Source of the DNA: Azolla caroliniana
Taxonomy: Eukaryota; Polypodiophyta
Reading direction: 5' to 3'
NCBI GenBank assembly: GCA_043228905.1
Contig: JBHGNT010000007.1
Location: 3,534,001 to 3,598,000, forward strand
DNA length: 64,000 bases
Shown: positions 36,310 to 47,700 of the stretch, piece after piece
How positions within the stretch are numbered: the first letter of the stretch is position 1
How the letters are laid out: each line of letters opens with the position of its first letter
Program-made: the position numbers and the translations under genes
The notes under the pieces: generated by a model
Seen by the model: only the letters and a program-made list of their open reading frames with translations
Databases searched by the model: none
Told to the model about the DNA's origin: nothing

Positions 36310-38408
36310 TAATGTCTTTTAAGAGGCCAAACACAAGATTACATCTTAAAATATTGTCTCATTTTTGCGAACAACAGACCAAAATAGATGTAGTAAAATA
36401 AAAACAAAAGTGACCAAAGAATCCTATTATCTATACATGCAAAATTTTCAAGTAAGATAGATTGAAATTTCTATTTTTGAAAGATCTTCAACATGGGTCA
36501 ATCCAAAATGGAGAGATCTCCAAAGCAAGGGAAGCCCCTGCAATGGCAAGAGATAATGGCCTTTATCTGAGGATAGCAACGGTGCCAAGATTGTGATCCA
36601 CAAGACCGGGGTCTACATGCACAAGAAATTGTTATTTGTCAATCTATCATGACCCTTTCGCAATGTTTCGTTGGGAGCCCACTTGGGTAGCCTTTGATCC
36701 AGTTGTAGCATGACTAGGAATGATGGGACTAAAGAAAGTCATGATTGTTCTTTGTTGATGACCTTGTGTGGTTGCATAATTGTCCTTCAACAACTTCTCT
36801 CTATTGCAAGAACAGTCCTACAACTGGTCCTCATATTCCATTATCCAGAATGGTGGGTCAAAGCCTTTTGTTAAAGAGGCAAACATATTCCTCTTCAGAT
36901 TCTATTACCTGATGACACACTTAGCAAATTCTTTCTTCCAAACGCATGCATAAATATCTACGTACCTCAATCTCTAACAGATGTAAAGAGGTCCGCTACT
37001 GCCCCATCACACTTTGCAGCGCATGCAACAAATGTATATCCATATAAGAGGACCTGATGATGAATCAATCTTCCTGTGTTTGTAAAACATGTGCCTTACA
37101 ATATGCCATCTTCCTACCAAGAGATGTTGTGGGGCTGATCCATGTTCTTCCATTATCCAATTTGATACTATCAATTTGGATCACTCTTTTCTTTTCCACT
37201 TTGGTCATGTTCAAAGGGGACACTCCAATCTATGTTGGAACAGGGGTATACATTTATGGTTATGCCATGTGACTCAAACCATTGTTGCATTTCCGCAAAT
37301 AAACAATGTCATCTCCATGTTTAGCAAGTTGTTTTAATGGAATAAGTGCCAAACTTGATTACATTCATTAGGGAGCTCCCAAAGTCGTTCAACATTGGTC
37401 ATTGATCGGAATAATGCCTCGATGATTATTGGGGTTGATCCCATATGTGAATTATACATCATGGCAACCAATACTTTGCTCCTTATGGTGCAAACAATCA
37501 AGACAAAATGTCTCTCCAAATCTCTCCAATTATTTACCTTGTGAAGACTGCGTTCCCAGGTTTCTACACCATAGAGAAGAGTCAATGTCACAAGTTTATC
37601 AAATAGAAATACTTTAGCTCATGGCTGGTGGAGCTGTCTATCTGCAGATTCAAATGCACAAGGGCTGAAAATCCACAAAAAAGTCAAGCACAAACAGCCT
37701 CCCGTAAGGACCGCCGAAGTCCTGAAAATTTTACTCCTAGGTATGTGTACAATTGTGTGTATGCCTCTTACTTTCCCAAGAATTCTGGTACTGATCTCGT
37801 TATTCATGATTGAGTGGTATTAAACAACATCACTTTAGCTTTATCGAGGTTTACCAGCGAACATTTATACATACAGATTTATTTTAAAGCATTTCGATGT
37901 CTTTGTAGCCCTTCTTGAGAGTAGGAGATCAAAACAATGTCATCAGCATCTAGTAAATATATGTATAGTTATACCTACTAAGCATGCTCTTAAACTGCCG
38001 AATCTCTATGTGATGTGATACCTCATCTATACTGGGCCTGAAGAGAGTGGGTAATAGTGGGAACCCTTGTTTCACTCCAATTGTGCTAGCCACGACCTCC
38101 AATAACCCATTAGGAGGTTGCACTTTTCCTAACATAGATTCTAACTCTAGTATCAACCCATATAGATTAGCCAACTAGTGGTCAATCATGATTGTCCTAT
38201 AATTTCCCGGCATCAAGTTTCAGCTCTTGAAGATTGGCATAATGACATATTTTTTCCAGATATTAGGGAAACCTTTACACATAGCTCTATTAAAGATGTG
38301 TGCTAGCAACGGGAGCAATGTCTCACAGGCAAAGCTAAAGTGATCACATATCAATCCATCATGATTTTGGACCTTTGAGAGTCGTAACAGAACAATGGTG
38401 TTGTTCAA
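36310..38408 (-). mobile_element. RTE-type LINE remnant, copy 2
   Basis: Broken minus frames in element order: HIFNRAMCKGFPNIWKKYV (about 38290), EVVASTIGVKQGFPLLPTLF (about 38070), DADDIVLIS (about 37940, the YADD box with Tyr lost), LLYGVETWERSLHKVN (about 37570), and PIIIEALFRSMTNVERLW (about 37430). A 3' UTR follows, ending in ATTTTAAGATGTAATCTTGTG (about 36350). Sequence between the first two blocks is deleted. This is the longest of three copies in the window. Confidence 0.8.
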
Positions 38409-39569
38409 AAGAAGAAGGAAAAAAGAAAAAGAAAAATATAGGAAAGAAGTTAAGAGATACTGACTTCTTCTTCCTCGAAGAAACAGGACTGCGATATGTC
38501 GTAGCGCTATCAGAACCTCTGATTGAAGAAATAGTTAACGCGGGATCACCAACACGATGACGCAGAAGAAGAAGAAGAACCACAGGGAGCAGATTTCGCC
38601 ATAGCCGATCGACACAGAGATGGGGTGAGAGAAGCTGCAAAGCAAAGCGATCGTTGTTTTCTGCCTTTTTTTCTTTCTGTTCATATACTTTTATGAAATT
38701 ACAAAAATGCCCCCCTGCCACTTTTATACGGAATTCTCCAATTATACCCTTTTCCTCTTAAATCTCCCAACTAACCCCTCGCCTTTCCTTCTATAAATTC
38801 TCTAAAAGCTTCGACACCATCCTATCCTCTCCATGTCTTTTTCTTCATTGTTCTCGAGTTTCTCCGTGGGACTGACGACATTGAGGGCTTAAAAAACAAG
38901 AATGAATCCCGTGGACGCCTGACTAACAATCGGCACCAATTCGGTTCGGTTCGAGAGTGTCAAAACCGAACCGCGAAACCGTTAAAAAACTGAATTGTTA
39001 CAAAAAAATCCAAACTGTTAAATCGTTAAAATTGTGGTTTTGTGGTTCGGTTTCGGTTTTCAAGTTACGTCAAAATTCAATCCAAAATGTCAACAAGTTT
39101 TTAGATTTAGGAACTACCATTTTAATGTTTTCTTGCTTATAGTGATGAAATTCATCCACGGTCAACAAATACCTTACACTCTACAATAGTGTCGCATGTG
39201 AACATTGAAATATTCTCTATATGAATGTTGCATGCAACAAGCTTCTCGTTATCAGAATGAACCCACTCCTATGACAAGGGATGGGTCTTTAGATTTTGCA
39301 TTATCTCTTTAAGCAAACTTATAGCAGTTTGATTAACACCATCCATTGTGGCTTAAAAAGGCAACCCAACTACACATCATTTGCTTGTATTCAATTGTTC
39401 AATAGTCAATGTGTTGGTTCCATTATAAACTTGACAACCATGTGATGACACTCATCTTTGTAAACTAAGAACAACCCCACAACAAAGTACCAACATGTTT
39501 TTCTTACATAAATCACTAACATGGATGTTTGGAATTTAATGAGGAAACATTGGCAAGCACGAAAGTAAA
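38409..39569. other. spacer; possible PEX2 5' exon and hAT-like fragment
   Basis: A pyrimidine-rich minus-strand leader with an ATG at 38602 could be a 5' exon of PEX2, but I could not join it in phase. At about 38936-39065 CGGTTCGGTTCG and GGTTCGGTTTCGG words in inverted arrangement resemble the element at 10520, without clear ends. Sequence 39370-39490 repeats words from 28070-28240. Confidence 0.35.
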
Positions 39570-39900
39570 TTAAACAAAGGGAAAAGTACCCAGATACCCC
39601 TGGAAGTTCATCTATTTACTAGAATGCCCCTGGAAGTTCCAAATTTACCAAACTACCCCTATGTCCAAAAAATTACACTTTATAAAGTAATTATACACTC
39701 AAATCTACAAGCCCTATTTACCAAAGATGGAGGAAATGGACCTGAACTAGCCCTATTTACCAAAGATTTGAGTGTATAATTACTTTATAAAGTGAAATTT
39801 TTTGGACATAGGGGTAGTTTGGTAAATTTGGAACTTCCAGGGGCATTTTGGTAAATAGACGAACTTCCAGGGGTATCCTAGTACTTTTCCCTTAAACAAA
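39570..39900. mobile_element. Mutator-type MITE with 9-bp target duplication
   Basis: The element proper is 39579-39891. Its arms, 39579-39706 and 39765-39891, are long near-perfect inverted repeats (about 127 bp) starting GGGAAAAGTACC. A 58-bp centre contains CCCTATTTACCAAAGAT partly duplicated. Exact 9-bp direct repeats TTAAACAAA flank it (39570-39578 and 39892-39900). The 9-bp duplication and GGG ends fit the MULE superfamily. It encodes no protein. Confidence 0.92.
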
Positions 39901-40049
39901 TCATGCCAAAGCTTTTCAGCTCATTCAATAACCCATTAAAAATTTAACAAGGTTTTCACTTAACATTCATTTGTCAATAGGATTGCACCCTCGTATTGTG
40001 CATTTTTTAGCACCATATATGTGCCACAAATTATTGAATAATACTCACA

Positions 40050-40290
40050 TTTGCTCCATGAAATATAACATTATGTTGCCATTATCATCCAACTGACCTC
40101 CCTATGGGTTAATCAGATTTTCATGATCGATACATTTCTCATAGTATTTAACATTTGTTTGATCACACTCAAGCATCATCTTATAGAAAATGGATTGTTG
40201 AAGAACATTCCAACATGACCCACATTTTTCTCATGAAATTCAACATAATGTTCTCACTATAATCTCGAACTTATTATTAGAGAATCCACA
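40050..40290. repeat. second patch of GNA1-like array repeat
   Basis: Words TAACATTATGTTGCCATTAT, CTCAAGCATCATCTTATAG and CTCATGAAATTCAACATAAT recur in the order and orientation seen at 26150-26779. At least two decayed units are present, 13 kb from GNA1. Confidence 0.65.
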
Positions 40291-41000
40291 TTACTATTGC
40301 CTCTAGTAACAACCAATGTCGTGAGCACTCCTAGAGTGGAGAGCAATCACAATGGAAGCAATTTTCAAACTAACCCTTCCAAAACTGCATTTTCTAGCAT
40401 AAAATAGAATGATGTGCATAAAAACATTGTTCATTGTGCTATCGTTTCATTTTACAAGTTCTCAATGAGGGAAAGAAGGCACTTTTTGGTTACGTATCAA
40501 AGTCAAATTCAAACAATGGATCTCAATGTTGGATAATATTGCAACATTTCACCATGTGTAGATGGGCATGGACAGATTAATTGATTTATTTATTCTATGG
40601 TCCAATAAACCCTTATATGCATATTTAACTAGGCTCTCAACACTTTATTTCCATCTATGTGTCTTTATGTGAACCTTGATGCTTTTGAATGACATCCTAT
40701 TCAGCAAGCTCTCCCATAGTGGTGAACGTCTATGATGGAAGTAATGATCGATAAAGAAATAGAACAATGCAACATATAGTGATGTGGATAAAAAGACATA
40801 ATGGACCATGCTAAGTTTTCATCGTAGACTATGTCAAGCGAGGTAAATAACTCACACATTGATCACGTATCAAAGACGAGCTAAATCAAACATGGGCATC
40901 ATTGTTGGATAGTAATATTGCAGCAAATGTATACATGCGGATGGATGAATCGATGGATCCATCTCCTTGTGTATGGTCCAACATAACACATGCATCTCTT
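40291..41000. other. intergenic, no gene seen
   Basis: Nothing coding or structured was recognised before the CT/CA microsatellite that begins near 40999. Confidence 0.45.
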
Positions 41001-41044
<44 letters not shown>

Positions 41045-41235
41045 ACCGTCGTCCCGACATTTATGTCCATATCTCCCATGTCTTCGTGTCCATCTCTCTC
41101 GTGTCTTCGTGTCCATCTCTCTCATGTCTTCGTGTCCATCTCTCTCGTGTCTTCGTGTCCATCTCTCTCGTGTCTTCGTGTCCATCTCTCTCGTGTCTTC
41201 GTGTCCATCTCTCTCTAGTGTCTTCTTGTCTAATC
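41000..41235. repeat. CT/CA microsatellite and 23-bp minisatellite upstream of CLC
   Basis: A CT run and a CA run (about 41000-41046) precede seven copies of a 23-bp unit, CATCTCTCTCGTGTCTTCGTG plus two bases. The CTTCGTGTC word starts at 41082, 41105, 41128, 41151, 41174 and 41197. Single changes such as CTCATG for CTCGTG mark individual copies. A more decayed continuation runs to about 41315. Confidence 0.9.
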
Positions 41236-41361
41236 TCACTTGGTGTCTTCATGACCATTTCTCTTGAGTCTTCTTGTCTAATCTCCCCATTTGTCTTCAT
41301 GTCCATCTCTCTTTGCTGTTTTCATTATGTGTCCCCTCCAATCCTCTGTAAGAAGGAAATG

Positions 41362-41541
41362 GGAGCTTTTGGAGGAATGGAAAGGAAATCCTTCTTCCTG
41401 CCATAGCCAACGAACTGTAATGGAGCTTTTGGAGGAATGGGAAGGAAATCCTTCTTCCTGCCATAGCCAACCAACAGTAATGGAGCTTTTGGAGGAATGG
41501 AAAGGAAAATCCTTCGTCCAGCCATAGCCAACTAGCTGTAT
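41362..41541. repeat. 60-bp tandem repeat, three copies
   Basis: GGAGCTTTTGGAGGAATGG recurs exactly 60 bp apart at 41362, 41422 and 41482, each followed by CCTTC.TCC.GCCATAGCCAA. It lies about 250 bp upstream of the CLC start. Confidence 0.9.
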
Positions 41542-41790
41542 GAACGAACCAGGCTGTCTGTGCGCTGTGGTGTGTGTAGGGCCTAGGCCACGACGATGGA
41601 GACAGACTGACATACCGGAATCGCTCCATCTCTCTCACACGTCTGAGTGCACACTCACCTTTTCCTTGAATCTCTGCTTCATCATGTCCTCGCAGTGTCG
41701 ATGAATCTGTGTCTCTCCTTCACATCATCCAGTTTTGTTCCTGGCAAAAATCAAGCGGCACTTTTGAGCAGTATCCACCAATACAAAAGT

Positions 41791-44700
41791 ATGGAAAAGA
41801 ATGGCAATGCTCAGTCTGTAGGCGTGGATCTGGAAAGTCCGTTGCTGCTCCATGGACCTATATCTAAATCGGCATCTCGCAATATGCATGAGCGTGAAGA
41901 AATCTTCAAGGAATCAGACAATGATGATGATGATTACCATTATTCTGATGATGATGAATCTTATGTGAATAATGTCCATGGTAGCATGTCTGATGATGAT
42001 GAATCTCGTGTAAAGGATGTCGATTGTGTACAGAATGTTGATGATGGATGTTGTACAAGGGAAGGATGTAATGTAGACACTGTTTCTAGTGGCCCCACCA
42101 TCGAAAGCCTGGATTATGATCCCATTCACAGTATTGTATATGCTAAGACTGCCAAAAAACCTCAGAAAAGGAAGATTTATGGGTAATCTAATCTATAACC
42201 TTTATATAAAAAGAAAAGGTGATTTTTAGGTGTATGCTAACCTGTTTTGAGAAAAAAAAAATGCTCAGATGGAATGCAAATTAAAACAATTAAATTGAAG
42301 ATAACATATCAAAGAAATTGAATGTTATCAACAAATGAAAGCAATTAGCCTGAAGTCATTATGATTGACAATAGAAGATTTATCAGCGTATCATATTAAA
42401 GCAGTTAGATTGAAGTAATCGTGGGGGATGACAAAAGGTTTAGCGACCTAGTGAATATTTTTTTTAAAATTGAAGGAATCATGATCAACAATAGAAGACA
42501 AATTAAAGCAAGTAATAATGGTTGACAACAGAAGGCTTCCTTAGATTTAGAGATTTGAAGCATTTCTAAACATTGAAGCAATCATGATTAATAATATAAG
42601 TCTTGGATGTTAACTTTCCATCTAACAAAATGTTCCGCGAGTAGAGTCCTATAGATCTGTACTACATTGGGAGATCGTGTAGCACTACATTAGATTTAGG
42701 ATTTGCATTTCCTTACTTTGAGCTTACTACTAGTATTAGCTAGAATGAAGGAAATAAGAGGATGCATGGTAAATGCACCAAGTGGGTAGCCATCCCTTAC
42801 GTATCCATTTGTGCATATAAATACAATTGTTTTGATTCCTTGTTTATTCTCTACATAGAGTTAATCCAATTTGGTTATCATGTTATATGTGGTCCTCATG
42901 GTGGCCATTCTCTCTTCTGCATATAGGTATTCTGGAATCACTTTCACCAAATGGACTCTAACTATACTTATCGGAGCCATAGTTGGTGAGTATGTTGTCC
43001 CCAACACTAGATGGGTAAGATTGTGTATAATATATATAGACCCCGAACCGATGGTGAGGGGTTGTTCTAATCATGATGTTAGAAAACAAAACTCATGACC
43101 ATCGGGCATATGACAACATTTGTAATGTCCATGTTAGGGGTAATATGACAATATTAGAATAAGCTCATAGATTTCATTGATTAAGTTTCGACTAGTTGTG
43201 TAGGTTATCACTATCGAGAGTTAACTACTCTGTAAAAATGTTGTCACTCACTTTATATCCCAATTTGTGATTTCATTGGCATTGGTATAGAATTCTCAAT
43301 CCTTGGGCAGGGTTGCGGAAATCAAAGATTTAGTGACGGTCTTGGTATGGCTCACTCCATTGTGTTTACTGTTTTGGGATGACAATGCAATTGAAGTGAA
43401 TGGGCTTTACAATGAGCGTGTAACCTTAGATCCTTCACGTTTGACTTGATCCCACCTAGAAAACCTTAACATTACAAAGCAAAGACATTTTTACCAACTC
43501 ACCACAATATTTATACATTGAAAGGTAGAATTGTAACAATTTCTGTTGGGCGTAGTAAATGAAACATTTTCGGACAAAAATGCAATGTATATAAACAAAC
43601 TTGAACCCAAAACCTTCACGTGATAAAGTATTAAACTTTAGTATTAATTACAACATGAGTGATGTTTATGCATGTAATTTATGGCTACAATTTCCTCTGC
43701 ATATTATACACATAAGTATGTGAAGGCAATGAAATGCTTTTCACAAATGTGCTTCAGCACGTACTGCTTTGGTCAGAGGTTCGAGCCTCCTCCCTTTCTT
43801 TATTTGAAAAGCAATTTGAAACTTTTTGAATGTCGAGATTATTGGGAAATGATTTAGATGGATGCTGCTACTCCTCCCTCAGCCATGCTTCTGTTTTCTT
43901 CTCTGCTCAGGCTATGGAAACCAAACTGCAATCTTCTGAACGACAAAGCCAAGTTGTTACCAAGAAATAATATTCCCTGAATTCGTTTTCATTCCTTCTT
44001 TCACAGGATGCATAGCATATTGTATATCATATTTCCAGGGACTTATAATAGATTACAAAGTAAGTACTTTTGAGGATCAGGATATATTTGTTTTATTATT
44101 ATTCATTTTCTTTCTCTGAAACATTCCCAAATATGCTTAGATGTTTGTTAGCTTTTGTGCAGAGGACGTGGACACAGAGTACGATAGAACATGGGCTTTG
44201 GATTTCCTTCATAGGCTATGCAGGTTTTAGTATTATGCTGGTTACTCTGTCAAGCTGTTTAGTATTATTTTGGGCTCCAGCTGCATCTGGTGGTGGGGTA
44301 TGCAATGTTTATTCTTTTATGAGCCTAAGGTTACTTTAAACACATACACACATAATATGTATATATATTATGTACATATGCATATGTCACAAGTATATAT
44401 TTGTTAATGTTCATATGTTGCAGGTAACACTTGTCATGGCTTATCTGAATGGCAATGAGATTCCTGATCTCTTAGGAGTGAGGACACTTGTGACAAAGGT
44501 CTTTATCGACATTAAATTGATTGACCCACTTGAGTCTTTAAACATGCCATATCTGGAGTTCGAATGAAAATATTTGTTTTTTTTTGTTTTCTTATAGATC
44601 TTGGGAACAATATGTACGATATCTTCTGGATTGCCTGTAAGTTCAAAATTTCACTAGTATGTAGATTTCAATTACTATAATGGTGTGTTATCAAAGTCAA

Positions 44701-47700
44701 AAACTGTTGTCTCTGAAGTAGCTCCTGATATATATTTCTGAATCTGCTTGTAGAAACAAACTTAACTAAATTTACTTGAAATGAGCACTTACTTAGCTTG
44801 TTTTTGTAAGAAACAAACTCTTCTCTATGGAGTAGAAACGCGGGGACAAAGTCTTAACAGGTCAAATAAGTAAAAAGATTTAGAGAGACCGTTAGTCTCA
44901 ATGATTGCATGCATGATAAGGATCAAAGCATCGGTGTCCAATGATATAATCCGGGCAAGGATGGTAGCAGCCCCAATAATCATCAAGGCATTATTTTGAT
45001 CAATGACATGTATCAAATGGCTTTAGGTACTCAAGGTTGCACTTATTTCGTAAAAACATGGATATATCCATCAAAACTTGGTGAACATGGAAATCTTCAT
45101 TGTTGGTATGCTGAAATGCAACAATGGTTCGAGTCACATGGCATAAGTGTAAATGCGCTACCCTTGTTTGAATATAGCTTAAGTTCCCCCCATGTAAACA
45201 TGGTCAAAGTGGAAAACAATAGAGTGATCTGAACTGATACATAAACCAGATACTGTGGATCAACCCCAAAATACCTGGTAGGAAGATGGCCCACCATAAG
45301 GCACTTTTTACACATTGAAGGATGGATTCACCATCATGGCATCCTATATGGACATACATCTATCCTAAGAGCTGCACAATTTGACAGGGTAGCTGCGAAC
45401 TTCATCACATTAGTCAGAGATTGAGGTAGGCAGATATGAAATACCTCTAGAAGAAAGAATTTGCCAATTGTGTCATTAGGGAGTGGAATTTGAAGAACAC
45501 TATGTTTGTCCTTGTAGTGTTTTTTATGAAGTAAGAGAGATACCATTGCCTCTTTAAGCAAAGGTTTTGGCAAATCAATCAAGGGCTACACAAATGGGCT
45601 CCCAACCAGGACATTACAAAGGGGTTACAATAGATTCAGCAATTGCAATTTGTCGTGCATGTAGGCCTTAAACCCATGGACCACGATCTCACCATCCTTG
45701 TCATTGAAATTAATGCAATTATCTCCCACCATCACAAGTGCTTCCCTCACTTTGGAGACCTCTTCATTCTGAATCGACCTATAATAGAGATCTTTCGAAG
45801 AAAAAAATTACAATACATTTGACTTAGAGAATCTTACATATACCGATAACAAGATATTTTAGTCACTTTTTATCCTATTTAAGTTTTTTTACCCTGTGAC
45901 ATTTATTTTGGTTTATTGTTCTCAAAAGTGAGACAAAAATTAAGATGTAATCTCTTGTTTGGTCTTGTAAAAGACTTTACTATATCTTTTTTAATCATTT
46001 ATTCATTCATATTGTCAAACTTCCAACCAAGATTTAACAATGTCTTCCACCACCATCTTTTTGGGTCAACTCAGTCCTGGTTGTCTGGTTGTTGGCTGTT
46101 TGTACATGAATTTCTTTCTTTCTTTCTACTTGAATACAAACCCTATGATTGTGCATGTCTCAGGAAGATCATTGTCAAATGCCTTATGTAGGCTTCTAAT
46201 GCATTGTGTTCACACAACAAACTTGCCAGCAGAACGAATGATGAAACATGAAAAAAATGCATCGTCATTGTCATTGTATTAGATCACTTATAAAATCTGC
46301 TTTAGAAATTCACTCCACCATTGTGGAAAATTTGCCCCAAATTTGGAATTGTTTTTTGACACGATGCTTGAGATTATTCCACAGGAACAACAAAGTTTGT
46401 AAGTTGCTCACATGACATTTTGGCCTCTAATATAAATGTGCTTTAGTATGCTCAATGTTGACATTGAAAGAAGTCTGTTTGAGATGTTTCTAAATTAACA
46501 GGGGAAAGATTTTGGAATCTCACTATTAAGGATCATTTTATAGTAGGCGAGACCTCTTTTGTAGTCTTAAAATCCTTTTGTACCTGTAACCTCAACTGCA
46601 GCTAGCAAGTGTGCATAGGTATTTAGTCCCGACTAAAGCTATTATTCTTATCTTGAAATAGTTGGGCATCAAGCATAAAGTTCTGATGTATGATGCTCTT
46701 TTTCTGGGTAAGGCCCATGCCTGGATTCATAGATTCGTTATAAAAGTGACTGATTCTATGTTAGATCTATCAACTCTCTCTGGTGACATATAGTTCTCTA
46801 TCGAGAATGCTATTATGTTGGCGAATTTAAATATAGGACTCAGTATAGGATTAGTGTACCTCAGTTGGTTAATATAGCCTATAGAGCATTATCAAGCCAA
46901 CGTATGATGAAATATAGAAGATTTATCTAAGAATATTTGATGTCTATATCAATGGTTTCATTTAGGCCAGTCCTTTAAATTTCTGGACAGATTGGTCAAG
47001 AAGGTCCTATGGTGCATGTTGGTGCAGCTGTTGCTTCTACTTTAACATGGTTGCACTGTGGTTTTGATTCATTCAAGAAACACAAGTCAGCTTCTTCCAC
47101 AGGATGCTTTGGAAATCCCTTACCATTTGTGAGCTGTGCCCCATTATCAATTATTTATTTTCAATCTTAAATATTTAAAATTAATTTCCAACATTGAAAA
47201 TATAACCAGGGTATTTATAACGATAAAGATCGTCGCGAATTCATCTCAGCTGGGGCTGCAGCAGGGTAATGAACTTGACATCATGGTGCTGCTATACAGA
47301 GTTCCTTTTTGTTATTTTTAATTTCATTTTTTGTAGCTTGGCAGCAGCATTTGGAGCACCTGTTGGTGGTGTTCTTTATTCATTAGAGGAAGCTTCAAGC
47401 TTTTGGTCCAGGAAGGTAGAAGTGCATTCTGGAAGTCAGACATTTTACAAACTGTAATATAGAAACATGATGGGAAATCAATTTCAGGTTATGTGGCGAT
47501 CATTAGTATGTACGACTGTTGCAGCATTGATGTTGTCATGGCTGTCACAGAGGTGTGTGCAGTCCAGCAAAATTTATAGTTAGATATGCTGCATTTTATT
47601 AATGATTTGGTTGCTAAAACCTTACATTCAGAAGTGTACCCATTATTATACAGAGCATTCTCATTCTCTCTTCCTGGAACATTATCACTCAAAGGACTCG

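Noticed and set aside
38359-38721. Minus-strand frame as PEX2 N-terminus
   Set aside because: It has no PEX2 features, and the alternative ATG at 38602 cannot be joined in phase to the first known exon without an unseen intermediate exon.
41082-41222. CRISPR-like regular repeat
   Set aside because: The units are contiguous without spacers, in a plant nuclear context; it is a minisatellite.
41061-41306. Frame with a repeated RHERDGHEDT-like peptide
   Set aside because: It is the 23-bp minisatellite read in three frames; no gene context or start region supports translation.
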